Made by a program: the position numbers and the translations under genes. 44,638 nt of DNA from Dyella solisilvae. Its GTDB lineage: Bacteria > Pseudomonadota > Gammaproteobacteria > Xanthomonadales > Rhodanobacteraceae. Of this stretch, positions 15,718 to 24,612 are shown piece after piece. The stretch spans positions 50,062 to 94,699 of the forward strand of contig NZ_QQSY01000009.1 of the NCBI RefSeq assembly GCF_003351225.1, read 5' to 3'. The notes below the pieces were generated by a model, which had not been told where the DNA came from, searched no databases, and saw only the letters and a program-made list of their open reading frames with translations. Numbering within the stretch: position 1 is the first letter of the stretch; each line of letters starts with the position of its first letter.

Positions 15718-16595
15718 GCTCATCGCATTTCGACCAGCGCCAGGTGCGCCGCAACTTCGGCCGCGCCGCCAACACCTACGAACAGCACGACGCGCTGCAA
15801 CGCGAAGTGCAGACCTTGCTGCTGGATCGCCTCGGCTTCTACCTGGAGACGCCCGAGCGGGTGATCGACGTGGGCGCCGGCACCGGCCGCGGAACCGCAC
15901 TGCTGCGCAAGCGCTATCCGAAGGCGCAGGTGGTGGCGATGGATCTCGCCCTGCCGATGCTGCGCGCGGCCAGGAAGCACGCGAGCTGGCTCAAGCCGTT
16001 CCAGCGCGTGTGCGCGGAAGCCACCTCGCTGCCGCTGCCCGACCACAGCGTGGACGTGCTGCATTCCAACCTGTGCTTCCAGTGGGTCGATGACCTGACC
16101 GCGCTGTTCAGTGAATGCGTGCGTGTGCTCAAGCCGGGCGGCCTCCTGGTGTATTCCACCTTTGGTCCGGACACCCTGAAGGAATTACGCGCGGCGTGGG
16201 CGGAAGCCGACCAGCAGCCCCACGTCAGCCGCTTCCTGGACATGCACGACCTTGGTGACGCCATGATCAACGCTGGCCTGCGCGACCCGGTGCTGGACGT
16301 GGATCGCTACACGCTCACCTACAGCGAGCCGCGCATGCTGCTCAAGGAGCTGCAAGGCCTGGGAGCCACCAATGCCGACCGCGAGCGCGAGCGTCACCTG
16401 CTCGGCAAGCGCCATTACCAGCGCATGCTGGCCGCCTACGAAACAATGCGCGTCGACGGACGCATTCCGGCTACCTGGGAAGTGGTCACCGCGCATGCCT
16501 GGGGGCCGCCGCCGGGGCAGTCACGCCGGCTGCCTGGTGGTGGCGAGATCGCCAGTTTTTCGCTCAACAGCCTGCGCGGATCGCGCCGCCGCTGA
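15714..16595 (+). CDS. bioC: Malonyl-ACP O-methyltransferase BioC
   Basis: A 293-residue SAM-dependent methyltransferase that primes biotin synthesis by methylating malonyl-ACP so that it enters fatty-acid elongation. HFDQRQVRRNFGRAANTYE at the N-terminus and the SAM motif VIDVGAGTGRG (50-60) are typical of BioC, as are LHSNLCFQWVDDL and GGLLVYSTFGPDTLKELR. The C-terminal part (AYETMRVDGRIPATWEVV) matches as well. It starts within the bioH stop (ATGA, translational coupling), and together with BioH it supplies pimeloyl-ACP. A GC-rich hairpin lies 8 bases after the stop. Confidence 0.95.
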   Translation: MSSSHFDQRQVRRNFGRAANTYEQHDALQREVQTLLLDRLGFYLETPERVIDVGAGTGRGTALLRKRYPKAQVVAMDLALPMLRAARKHASWLKPFQRVCAEATSLPLPDHSVDVLHSNLCFQWVDDLTALFSECVRVLKPGGLLVYSTFGPDTLKELRAAWAEADQQPHVSRFLDMHDLGDAMINAGLRDPVLDVDRYTLTYSEPRMLLKELQGLGATNADRERERHLLGKRHYQRMLAAYETMRVDGRIPATWEVVTAHAWGPPPGQSRRLPGGGEIASFSLNSLRGSRRR

Positions 16596-16602
16596 AGCCG
16601 CG

Positions 16603-16630
16603 GCCGGCGGGCGCGCTGCGCGCCGCCGGC
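16603..16630. other. GC-rich stem-loop after bioC
   Basis: GCCGGCG-G-GCGCGC pairs with GCGCGC-CGCCGGC around a single base with one bulge. No T-tract follows, so it is a possible but unproven end of the biotin transcript. Confidence 0.5.
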
Positions 16631-16642
16631 ACCGCGTCGCCG

Positions 16643-16846
16643 TCAATCGATGCGGAACAGTTCGCCGCTCAGGCGGCTGTCGATGTAATGGCCCAGGCCA
16701 TCGACCGGCGCGCTCCAGTCATGACGTTCTTTATATGGCTGCTGGACTAGATTGTCAGTGGTGGCGCGGTCGCTGCGCGGCTCCACACGAGCCGTGGCGG
16801 ATGCCGTCGCCGGTGCTTTGGATAAGGGCAGGCCGATAAGCAACAT
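16643..16846 (-). CDS. Small hypothetical protein
   Basis: A 67-residue frame, divergent from the LysR gene. It opens with a short hydrophobic stretch (MLLIGLPLSKAPATASA) that could be a weak signal peptide, then a charged part with QQPYKERHDWSAPVDGLGHY and SRLSGELFRID. GAGG lies 9 bases before the ATG. Its amino-acid composition (Tyr, Asp, His, Trp) is unlike the Arg/Ala-rich noise frames of this window, which favours a real gene. Its position next to a LysR-type regulator suggests control by it. No family recognised. Confidence 0.5.
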   Translation of the reverse strand: MLLIGLPLSKAPATASATARVEPRSDRATTDNLVQQPYKERHDWSAPVDGLGHYIDSRLSGELFRID

Positions 16847-16863
16847 GATCGTGTTCCTCAGAC

Positions 16864-16875
16864 AACACCCGTGTT
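16864..16875. promoter_or_regulatory. Palindrome between the divergent small ORF and LysR gene
   Basis: AACAC-CC-GTGTT is a perfect 12-base dyad in the 109-base divergent gap. LysR-type regulators often bind dyads in such places; this is only positional evidence. Confidence 0.3.
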
Positions 16876-16955
16876 TTGGGCAGCCCTGACACTAGACCCA
16901 CCGCACACTGGCAAAAAGCGAGAATTTCGCAATCCAGGTATGAGGCGACCTCAAC

Positions 16956-17876
16956 ATGAGTCGACCGCCGCTCACTGCCTTGCAGGGCTTCGTCATCGCA
17001 GCCCGCACCGGCAATCTCTCGCTCGCGGCGAGGCACATGCACCTCACCACCAGCGCGCTCAGCCACCAGATTCGCGGGCTCGAGGACCGGCTCGGCCAGC
17101 GCGTGTTCGTGCGCGGACCTCGGGGCGTCGACCTCACGCCGGAGGGCACGCGCCTGCTGGAAATGGTGGGGCCGCAGTTCGAGTCGATCGAACGTGCGCT
17201 GCAGGAGTTCAGCGCGCCGCCGGCCGATGAACTCACCGTCAGTGTGATGCCATCGATTGCCTCGAGCTGGCTGGTGCCGCGGCTCGGCGACTTCATCGCC
17301 ACGCATCCGCATCTGCAGCTCAACCTGCTGTCGAGTCCCGCGCTGGTCGACTTCGAGCGCGAATCGGTCGACGCCGCCTTGCGCTTTGGTCCCGGCGAAT
17401 GGCCCGGTGTCCGGGCCGAGCACTTGTTTGATGACTGGCTCACACCGATCGTCAGCCCCGACCTCATCGCGCGACTGGGACGCCCGACGCTGAAGCACCT
17501 GTCCGAGTGGCCCCTGCTGAACGACCTGGAGAATGTCTGGGCGAAATGGTTCCGCACCTTCGGTGGCACGCCGCCCGAGCGCTACGTGGCGCACTTCGAC
17601 GACACCGAAACGCTGCACCACGCCGCGGTCGAAGGTATGGGCATCGGGCTCGGCCGCCTCACCATGGCGCGACCGCTGCTGGAGTCCGGGCAACTGGTGC
17701 TGCTCAGCCGGCGACGGCTCCGCGCCGACTACGCGCACTACCTGGTCTATCCGCCACGCTCGGCGCAGCACCCAGCGCTACGCGCGTTCCGCGAGTGGCT
17801 GCTGGAGGAGGCCCACCGTTACGCGCGCGAGCCGCAGCGGCTACCGCATTCCATGGATGGACGCCGGCATCACTGA
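16956..17876 (+). CDS. LysR family transcriptional regulator
   Basis: A 306-residue LysR-type regulator. The winged HTH fills residues 1-60 (LTALQGFVIAARTGNLSLAA, then SALSHQIRGLEDRLGQRVFV, then LTPEG), followed by a linker helix and a periplasmic-binding-protein-like effector domain (about 90-295). HLTTSALSHQI and the effector pattern SWLVPRLGDF, VDAALRFGPGEW resemble the GcvA/AmpR branch. The inducer is unknown. Probable targets are the divergent small ORF and itself. Its stop codon directly abuts that of the convergent tag gene. Confidence 0.9.
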   Translation: MSRPPLTALQGFVIAARTGNLSLAARHMHLTTSALSHQIRGLEDRLGQRVFVRGPRGVDLTPEGTRLLEMVGPQFESIERALQEFSAPPADELTVSVMPSIASSWLVPRLGDFIATHPHLQLNLLSSPALVDFERESVDAALRFGPGEWPGVRAEHLFDDWLTPIVSPDLIARLGRPTLKHLSEWPLLNDLENVWAKWFRTFGGTPPERYVAHFDDTETLHHAAVEGMGIGLGRLTMARPLLESGQLVLLSRRRLRADYAHYLVYPPRSAQHPALRAFREWLLEEAHRYAREPQRLPHSMDGRRHH

Positions 17877-18452
17877 TCACACCTGCTTGTAGCGGAAGCA
17901 GCTCACTACATGGTCGTTGACCATGCCGGTCGCCTGCATGAAGGCGTAGCAGATCGTGGTGCCCACGAAGCGGAAGCCGCGCTTCTTCAGTTCCTTGCTC
18001 ATGCGATCCGACACCGGAGTGCTTGCCGGCACGTCGCCCTGACCGGTCCAGCGATTGCGGATCGGCTTGCCGTCGACGAATGACCACAGGTAAGCATCGA
18101 GGCTGCCGTGTTCGTCGATCACCTTCAGCGCGGCGATCGCGTTGTCGCGCGCGGCGTACACCTTCAGGCGATTGCGCACGATGCCGGGATCGAGCAGCAG
18201 CTTCTCCAGCTCGCGGTCCTTCATCGCGGCGACGCGGGCGATCTCGAAGTCATGGAACAGACGGCGGTAGTGCTCGCGCTTGAGCAGGATGGTTCGCCAC
18301 GACAACCCTGCCTGCGCGCCTTCCAGGCAGAGGAATTCGAACAGCATCTGGTCGTCATGCAATGGCGCGCCCCACTCGGTGTCGTGGTAGTCGTGCATGT
18401 CCGGGCTGTTGCCCCAGGGGCAGCGTGTCTTGCTGGTGGCCTTCGATGCCAT
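17877..18452 (-). CDS. tag: DNA-3-methyladenine glycosylase I
   Basis: A 191-residue Tag-type base-excision glycosylase that removes 3-methyladenine from alkylated DNA. Structural zinc ligands expected from E. coli Tag are present: Cys11, His23 (DYHDTEWG), His181 and Cys185 (NDHVVSC). The catalytic-pocket Glu44 lies in LCLEGAQAGLSW; KKRGFRFVGTTICYAFMQA is nearly identical to E. coli. AAGGA lies 8 bases upstream of the ATG. It follows a small membrane protein gene by 12 bases and is probably cotranscribed with it. Confidence 0.96.
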   Translation of the reverse strand: MASKATSKTRCPWGNSPDMHDYHDTEWGAPLHDDQMLFEFLCLEGAQAGLSWRTILLKREHYRRLFHDFEIARVAAMKDRELEKLLLDPGIVRNRLKVYAARDNAIAALKVIDEHGSLDAYLWSFVDGKPIRNRWTGQGDVPASTPVSDRMSKELKKRGFRFVGTTICYAFMQATGMVNDHVVSCFRYKQV

Positions 18453-18464
18453 GGCGTCATTCCT

Positions 18465-18812
18465 TCACAGTGCGGGCTTGCTGCGCAGGCCAATCGCCGC
18501 GCCGCCCAGTGCGGCCAGCATCCCCAACCACAGCCAGACCGAGAACAGCACGCCGGTCAAACCGAACATAGCCGCCAGCAACGCGATGGCGGCCACCATG
18601 AACAGCCTGCCCCAGCCCTGGCGGCGCCATAGCAAGGCAAGGCTGCCGATCAGCAAGGACAGCGCGCCGACCACCACAGGCAACGCCTTGAGCAGGGAGA
18701 CTTCTCCGGTCTCCGTCATCCGCCACAGCAGCGGGAACCGGATCAGCAGGCCGATGACGGCAGCCAATCCGGCGCAGGCCACGGGTGCGTTCCATGAACT
18801 CGTACCGGCCAT
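18465..18812 (-). CDS. Four-helix membrane protein of unknown function
   Basis: A 115-residue protein with four predicted membrane segments (about residues 11-26, 41-56, 67-84 and 90-107) and a short basic tail. No family recognised. Two other in-frame ATGs (18875, 18818) are possible, but AAGAGG lies ideally 6 bases before the ATG at 18812. It is the upstream partner of tag, 12 bases apart. Confidence 0.68.
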   Translation of the reverse strand: MAGTSSWNAPVACAGLAAVIGLLIRFPLLWRMTETGEVSLLKALPVVVGALSLLIGSLALLWRRQGWGRLFMVAAIALLAAMFGLTGVLFSVWLWLGMLAALGGAAIGLRSKPAL

Positions 18813-18917
18813 GCCCATCCTCTTGCGGTTTTCCAGGCAAGCCTCGACGCTATCCCACCCATGCGTGTGGAACAAGGGTCCGACCCGGCGCGCGCTTCCC
18901 CGTCACCTGGACCATCC

Positions 18918-19799
18918 ATGACCACCTCAGCGCACACACGCGGCGCCGTCTTCGCGCTGCTGGCCACCATCCTGATCTGGGCCTACAGCTGGGTGGTGAT
19001 GAAGCAGGTGCTCGCGCATGCGGGGCCGTTCGACTTCGCCGCGATCCGCTACGTGCTCGGCGCGCTGGTGTTGTTCGGCGCGCTGCTGGTGCTGCGCCAG
19101 CCGCTGCGTCCGCCGCCGCTGCTGCCCACATCGCTGATCGGCTTGTGCCAGACCACCGCGTTCCAGGGCCTGGGCCAGTGGGCGCTGGTGAACGGCGGCG
19201 CCGGCCGCGTAGCCCTGCTCGCCTACACCATGCCGTTCTGGGCTGTGTTATTGGCGTGGGTGATCCTCGACGAACGACTCACCCCGCGTCGCTGGCTGGG
19301 CCTGGGCCTCGCCGCCATCGGCCTCACCTGCATCATCGAACCCTGGCATGGCCTGGGTAATCCGGGCAGCACGCTGCTGGCCATCGGCGGCGGCGCGGCG
19401 TGGGCCATGGGCACGGTGCTCAGCAAGCGCATGTTCCAGCGCCATGGCCCGACGCCCCTCAACCTGACCGCCTGGCAGATGCTGCTGGGCTCGCTCGCGC
19501 TGGTCGTGATTGCCCTGTGCGTGCCGCAGCGCGCGATCGAATGGAACTGGGCCTTCGTGGGCGGACTGGCCTACAGCGTGGTGATGGCCTCCAGCATCGC
19601 CTGGGGCCTGTGGCTGTTGGTGTTGCACCGCCTGCCCACCGCAGTGGCGACGCTGGCCAGCCTTGGCGTTCCGATCGTCAGCGTGCTGCTCGCCTGGGTG
19701 ATCCTGCACGAACGGCCGAGCGCGATGGAGACGCTGGGGATTGCGTTCGTGTTGTCGGGACTGGTCGCGGTGAGTGGGCTGCGTTTGCGACGCGGCTGA
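18918..19799 (+). CDS. DMT-superfamily (EamA) transporter
   Basis: A 293-residue inner-membrane protein with ten predicted helices arranged as two EamA repeats (about 8-140 and 152-288). Each repeat ends with the family's signature (WVILDERLTPRRWLGLGLAA in the first, WVILHERPSAMETLGIAFVL in the second). Members export amino acids, nucleobases or other metabolites; the substrate here is not visible. The start at 18918 was chosen because the frame from 18861 adds 19 residues without membrane or domain character; neither has a good ribosome site. Confidence 0.88.
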   Translation: MTTSAHTRGAVFALLATILIWAYSWVVMKQVLAHAGPFDFAAIRYVLGALVLFGALLVLRQPLRPPPLLPTSLIGLCQTTAFQGLGQWALVNGGAGRVALLAYTMPFWAVLLAWVILDERLTPRRWLGLGLAAIGLTCIIEPWHGLGNPGSTLLAIGGGAAWAMGTVLSKRMFQRHGPTPLNLTAWQMLLGSLALVVIALCVPQRAIEWNWAFVGGLAYSVVMASSIAWGLWLLVLHRLPTAVATLASLGVPIVSVLLAWVILHERPSAMETLGIAFVLSGLVAVSGLRLRRG

Positions 19800-19839
19800 G
19801 CGCGGCTCATCGTCACAATTCAGGAAGACCTATTTCCTG

Positions 19840-19867
19840 CGTCATCCCCGCCAAAGCGGGAATGACG
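19840..19867. repeat. REP-like palindrome, copy 3
   Basis: CGTCATCCCCGC-CAAA-GCGGGAATGACG, a 12-bp stem with one mismatch, between the convergent DMT transporter and dehydratase genes. Same family as 187-206 and 12798-12821. Confidence 0.82.
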
Positions 19868-19886
19868 AAGGTGTTGAGGGCGATGT

Positions 19887-20852
19887 TTACCAAGGCAACG
19901 CGTCGATATCGACATTGCCACCCGTGAGGATCAATCCCACCTGCTGCCCCTTGAAGCGCTCCGGGCGCTTCAGCACCGCGGCCAACACGGTGGCGCTCGA
20001 GGTTTCCACCACGATCTTCAGCTCGTTCCACAGCAAGCGCATCGCAGCGATGACCTCTTCGTCGGTGACGGTGGTCACTTCGACGCGATGCATGCGCAGC
20101 GCCTCAAAATTGGCCTCGCCGACCAGCGTGCGCAGGCCATCGCAGATGGTGTCGGGCACGAAGGGGCCCACGCGCTGGCCCGCCGCCAGCGAACGTGCCG
20201 TGTCGTCGGCGCCAGTCGGCTCCGCGCCGTGCACCGCGATCTGCGGCGACACGCCATGCGCCGCGATGGCGGTGCCGGCATTGAGGCCGCCGCCGCCCAC
20301 CGGCGTGATCACCGCATCCAGGCCGCCGACCTGCTGCAGCAGTTCCAGCACGGCGGTGCCCTGCCCGGCCATCACCCGCGCGTCGGCGTAGGGGTGCACG
20401 AGTTCGGCGCCAGTCGCCGCGCGTACTTCCTCGGCCTTGGCTTCGCGCGCGGCCTGGTTGTTCGCGCAGCGATGCAGAATCGCGCCGGCGCGCTCGATCG
20501 CCTCGACCTTGGTACGCACGGCGCCGTCGGGCACGATCACGTGCGCGGGAATGCCGCGCGTTGCGGCCGCCAGCGCCAGCGCATTGCCATGGTTGCCCGA
20601 GGAATGCGTGACCACGCCGCGCGCGGCCTGCTCATCATCCAGCGACCACACGGCATTGCAGGCGCCGCGAAACTTGAAGGCGCCGCCGCGCTGCAGGTTC
20701 TCGCACTTGAAGGACAGCTCGGCGCCGCTCAACACGTTCAGCACCTGGCTGCGCAGCACCGGCGTCACCACCGCATACGGCTTGATGCGCGCCGCCGCCT
20801 CCTGCACGTTCGCAAAACTGGGAAGCGCCGCGTGAAGGACAGGCTGGCTCAT
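19887..20852 (-). CDS. PLP-dependent threonine/serine dehydratase-like enzyme
   Basis: A 321-residue fold-type II PLP enzyme without the C-terminal ACT regulatory domain, so it is the short (catabolic threonine dehydratase/serine racemase/hydroxyaspartate dehydratase) type. Lys60 in GAFKFRGACNA binds PLP; SSGNHGNA (84-91) and PVGGGGLNAG hold the cofactor ring and phosphate. Which of the related reactions it performs cannot be read from the sequence. Its ATG lies inside the galM stop (4-base overlap ATGA), so it is translated with galM. A REP palindrome follows its stop. Confidence 0.9.
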   Translation of the reverse strand: MSQPVLHAALPSFANVQEAAARIKPYAVVTPVLRSQVLNVLSGAELSFKCENLQRGGAFKFRGACNAVWSLDDEQAARGVVTHSSGNHGNALALAAATRGIPAHVIVPDGAVRTKVEAIERAGAILHRCANNQAAREAKAEEVRAATGAELVHPYADARVMAGQGTAVLELLQQVGGLDAVITPVGGGGLNAGTAIAAHGVSPQIAVHGAEPTGADDTARSLAAGQRVGPFVPDTICDGLRTLVGEANFEALRMHRVEVTTVTDEEVIAAMRLLWNELKIVVETSSATVLAAVLKRPERFKGQQVGLILTGGNVDIDALPW

Positions 20853-21853
20853 GGGCTTTCGATCTCCACACCACAGGTATAGCGCCGCTCCGCGCCCGCT
20901 TCGAGGCGGATCGCAGCGGCGCAGTCAGGACGATTGAAGGCGTCGGCCCAGCTTTCCATCGGCTCCAGCGCCACCGAGCGGCGCACGTCGCGCGTCACCG
21001 TATCGGCGGTGAAGGCGAGCATCACGCCGGACCGCTGCCACACCGCGATGGCCAGACCGCTGTCGGGATCACGCAGGCGCGTGCGTGCGCGGCCATCGGC
21101 GTCAGCGACAAGGTCGGTGTAGGCAACATTGAGCTCGCGCGCGCCGATCGGCTGGAGCTGGCGGAAATCCAGCGACGGCTCCTGCGCCATCGGCACGCGC
21201 GCGGCGTCACCCGGCAGCGGGATGAAGTCGGCGTCGGTGCGCACCACGGTGTCCGCGGGAACCTGCAGCTCCCAGCGGTCGATCGGGCCGTCGCCGAGGC
21301 GGAAATACGGATGCCAGCCGAAGAAGCAGGGCGCAGCCTGCTGCCCCACGTTGCGCATCACGGCCTCCAGGGTGAGGCCGGATGCATCCAGCGTATAGGT
21401 CACCGACAGGTCGATCGCGTACGGATAACCCGGGTGCACGCCGGGGCGGATCGCCTGCGTGGTGAAGGTGACGCGGGCGGCGCTGTCGTCGGCGCTGAGC
21501 TGGGTGATCTCGAAATCAACGCCACGGACGAACCCGTGGCGCGCGGCGCGCGAAGCACCCTCCACGCCCGGCTGAAAGTCGTGCGGCGCCCCATCAAACA
21601 CGCAGCGTGCGTCATGGATGCGATTGGCGAACGGCGCCATGACGGCGAAACGCGAACTAGGCCTGGTGTCCAGCTCGCCCGCGTCGCGATAGCCGTCGGC
21701 GATATCGCGGCTGCCCTCGCCGACCGCCACGTCGAAACTCAGCAGAGTCGCGCCACGCCTCGCAATGCGCAGCCGGCGGCCGCGTGCAGGGTCGGCCAGC
21801 GCCACGATCTCGTGGGCCCCCAACCGGCCGCGTTCTGCAAGAAACTGCGCCAT
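20849..21853 (-). CDS. galM: Aldose 1-epimerase (galactose mutarotase) family
   Basis: A 334-residue galactose-mutarotase-like protein that interconverts alpha and beta anomers of aldoses. Conserved elements: FANRIHDARCVF (Asn77-Arg78), RHGFVRG with His106, GWHPYF with catalytic His181, and LEPMESWADAF with the catalytic base Glu297. The N-terminal 60 residues are typical for the family. It could act on a sugar other than galactose (YeaD-like relatives exist). First gene of a minus-strand pair with the dehydratase, divergent from pepN across 66 bases. Confidence 0.85.
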   Translation of the reverse strand: MAQFLAERGRLGAHEIVALADPARGRRLRIARRGATLLSFDVAVGEGSRDIADGYRDAGELDTRPSSRFAVMAPFANRIHDARCVFDGAPHDFQPGVEGASRAARHGFVRGVDFEITQLSADDSAARVTFTTQAIRPGVHPGYPYAIDLSVTYTLDASGLTLEAVMRNVGQQAAPCFFGWHPYFRLGDGPIDRWELQVPADTVVRTDADFIPLPGDAARVPMAQEPSLDFRQLQPIGARELNVAYTDLVADADGRARTRLRDPDSGLAIAVWQRSGVMLAFTADTVTRDVRRSVALEPMESWADAFNRPDCAAAIRLEAGAERRYTCGVEIESP

Positions 21854-21919
21854 CGACTTGTCCTGCCTGGAAAGGGCCGCATGTTAGCCTGATCCAATGA
21901 CCAAGCCCCAGCTGCCGGC

Positions 21920-24574
21920 ATGACGAACCGTAGCGACGCATCCCCCACCCTGATCCGGCTCAGCGACTACCAGGCCCCGGCCTGGCGCGTATCGCGCGTG
22001 GAATTGACCTTCGACCTGGGCATCGACGCCACGGAGGTCACCTCGCGGCTGCAGCTGGCGTGCGATCCGACCGGCCCCGCGCCGCTGCGCCTGGATGGCG
22101 AGGGCCTGACGCTGCTCGACATCCAGCTCGACGGCCAGCCCTTGCCCGAAAGTGCCTGGCGCTATCAGGACAACGTGCTCGAAGTGGATGGCGCCCGCGA
22201 CGGCAGCGTGCTGGAAACGCGCGTTCGGGTGACTCCGGCGGCCAACACCGCGCTGGAAGGCCTGTACCTGTCCGGATCGCGCGAGACCGGCTTCCTGCTC
22301 ACCCAGTGCGAAGCCGAGGGCTTCCGCCACATCACCTTCTTCCTCGATCGCCCTGACGTGCTGGCCAGTTACACGGTGACGCTGCGCGCCGACCGCGAGC
22401 GCTTCCCCGTGCTGCTGGCGGGCGGCAATCCCGACGGCCATGGCGAACTGGACGACGGCCGCCACTGGGCGCGCTTCGTTGATCCGCACCCCAAGCCCAG
22501 CTACCTGTTCGCGCTGGTGGCCGGTCGCCTGCAGAAGATCGAGCGCGACTACGTGACTGGCAGTGGCCGCCCGTTGCAGCTGGTGATCTGGGCCGAGGCC
22601 GACGCGATCAGGCATTGCGGCTATGCGATGGATGCCCTCGAGCGCGCCATGCGCTGGGACGAGCAGGCCTATGGTCGCGAGTACGACCTGGACGTGTTCC
22701 ACGTGGTGGCCACCCATGACTTCAACATGGGCGCGATGGAGAACAAGGGCCTCAACATCTTCAACGCGAAATACCTGCTGGCCGACCCTGACTCCAGCAC
22801 CGACGAGGAATATCGTGCGGTCGAAGCGGTGGTCGCGCACGAATACTTCCACAACTGGAGCGGCAATCGCGTCACCTGCCGGGACTGGTTCCAGCTGTCG
22901 CTGAAGGAAGGCCTCACGGTGTTCCGCGAGCAGCAGTTCTCGGCGGACATGAACTCGCCTGCGCTCAAGCGCATCGAGGACGTGGCCCTGCTGCGCCGCG
23001 CGCAGTTTCCGGAGGACGCCGGCCCGCTGGCGCATCCGGTGCGCCCCGCGCAATACAGCGAGATCAACAACTTCTACACCGCCACCGTCTACGAGAAAGG
23101 CTCGGAGCTGGTGCGCATGGTGGCCGGGCGGCTGGGTCGTGACGGATTCCGCCGTGGCATGGACCAGTATTTTTCGCGCCACGACGGCCAGGCAGCGACG
23201 CTGGAAGATTTTCTCGGCGCATTGGGTGACGCCAACGGCATCGACCTGGGCGCCTACCTGGCCTGGTATGCGCAAGCCGGCACGCCGAGGCTGACTGCAC
23301 GCGGTCGCTACGACGCAGCGCATCGCACCTATACGCTCACGCTTTCGCAGCACACCGCGCCCACGCCCGGCCAACCGCACAAGCGGGCGCTGCCGATTCC
23401 GGTGAAGCTGGCGTTGTTCGATCCCCGCGGCCGCATGGTTCCGTTGCATCTCGCCGGCAACGGCGCCGATGCCGGGGCAAGCGAGCGCGTGCTGGTGGTG
23501 GACAAGGCGGAACAATCGTTCGTGTTCGAGCAGGTCGAGGCGGCGCCGGTGCCGTCGCTACTGCGCGGCTTCTCGGCCCCGGTGATCCTCGAGTGCGACT
23601 ACGCGCCGGCGGATCTCGCGCTGCTGCTGCGCCACGATCCGGACGGCTTCAACCGCTGGGAGGCCGGCCAGCAACTCGCCGCGCGCGCGTACGACAACCT
23701 GCGCGAGGGCAACAGCTCCGCCGCCCTGGATGCCTGGTGCGAGGCGCTGTCGGCGCTGTTCGGCGATACCTCGGTGGATGCCGCGCTGCTTGCCGACCTG
23801 CTTACGCCGCCCGGCGAAATCGAGTTGTCCGAGCGCGAGCGCCAGGTCAATCCCTCGCATGTCCATGCGCTACGCCAGCAGCTGCAGGAACACCTCGCAC
23901 TGCGCATCGGCCGCGAGACCCTGGAACAGCGCTACACCGCGCTGGCCGCGCACACCAGCCTCGAACTCGATGCCGCCAGCCAGGCGCGACGCCGCCTCAA
24001 GCGACGGGTGCTGGAGCTGCTTGCCCGCATCGACCCTTGGGCCGCGCATGGCCTCGCCACGCTGCAATACGACAACGCCCCCAACATGACCGATCGCCTT
24101 GGCGCGCTCGCCGTGCTGGTGCGCGGCGACGCCCCCCAGGCGCATGCCGCACTGGCGCACTTCCGCGAACGCTACGCCGACAATCCGCTGGCGATGGACA
24201 AGTGGTTCTCGGTGCAGGCCCTGCTGCCGGGCGCCGTGGTGCTGGAACGCGTGCGCCAGCTGGAAAGCGATCCGGCGTTCACGCTGAAGAACCCCAACCG
24301 CGTCAACTCCCTGTTCGGCGCGTGGGCGCGCAGCAACCCCGATGGCTTCCATCGTCCGGATGGCAGCGGTTACCAGTTACTGGCCGAACGGCTGCGCCAG
24401 CTCGATGCGCTCAACCCTCAGGTATCGGCGCGACTGGCCACCGCGTTCAACGGCTGGCAGCGCCTGGAACCGACTCGGCATGCCGCAGCGCGATCGGCCA
24501 TCGCCGCACTCGCTGCGCATCCCGGCCTGTCGCGCAACCTGACCGAAATCGTGCAGAGCATGCTTCAGGGCTAG
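21920..24574 (+). CDS. pepN: Aminopeptidase N (M1 family)
   Basis: An 884-residue zinc aminopeptidase, close in length to E. coli PepN (870), with broad activity on N-terminal residues of peptides. The exopeptidase motif GAMEN is at 271-275; the zinc site is HEYFH (His307, Glu308, His311) with Glu330 exactly 19 residues on, in SLKEGLTVFREQQFS. The N-terminal beta domain, the catalytic domain and the helical C-terminal domain are all present; there is no truncation. No strong ribosome site precedes the ATG; the gene is monocistronic, with a GC hairpin (24594-24612) 20 bases after the stop. Confidence 0.97.
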   Translation: MTNRSDASPTLIRLSDYQAPAWRVSRVELTFDLGIDATEVTSRLQLACDPTGPAPLRLDGEGLTLLDIQLDGQPLPESAWRYQDNVLEVDGARDGSVLETRVRVTPAANTALEGLYLSGSRETGFLLTQCEAEGFRHITFFLDRPDVLASYTVTLRADRERFPVLLAGGNPDGHGELDDGRHWARFVDPHPKPSYLFALVAGRLQKIERDYVTGSGRPLQLVIWAEADAIRHCGYAMDALERAMRWDEQAYGREYDLDVFHVVATHDFNMGAMENKGLNIFNAKYLLADPDSSTDEEYRAVEAVVAHEYFHNWSGNRVTCRDWFQLSLKEGLTVFREQQFSADMNSPALKRIEDVALLRRAQFPEDAGPLAHPVRPAQYSEINNFYTATVYEKGSELVRMVAGRLGRDGFRRGMDQYFSRHDGQAATLEDFLGALGDANGIDLGAYLAWYAQAGTPRLTARGRYDAAHRTYTLTLSQHTAPTPGQPHKRALPIPVKLALFDPRGRMVPLHLAGNGADAGASERVLVVDKAEQSFVFEQVEAAPVPSLLRGFSAPVILECDYAPADLALLLRHDPDGFNRWEAGQQLAARAYDNLREGNSSAALDAWCEALSALFGDTSVDAALLADLLTPPGEIELSERERQVNPSHVHALRQQLQEHLALRIGRETLEQRYTALAAHTSLELDAASQARRRLKRRVLELLARIDPWAAHGLATLQYDNAPNMTDRLGALAVLVRGDAPQAHAALAHFRERYADNPLAMDKWFSVQALLPGAVVLERVRQLESDPAFTLKNPNRVNSLFGAWARSNPDGFHRPDGSGYQLLAERLRQLDALNPQVSARLATAFNGWQRLEPTRHAAARSAIAALAAHPGLSRNLTEIVQSMLQG

Positions 24575-24593
24575 GGACCGGCTCAGCTGCCGT

Positions 24594-24612
24594 GCGTGGC
24601 CACCGGCCACGC
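24594..24612. other. Stem-loop after pepN
   Basis: GCGTGGCC-ACC-GGCCACGC is a perfect 8-bp stem just after pepN, without a T-tract. It is followed by ctgcaggagcgctcttcg, which resembles the dispersed ggagcgc repeat seen at 44465-44495. Confidence 0.45.
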
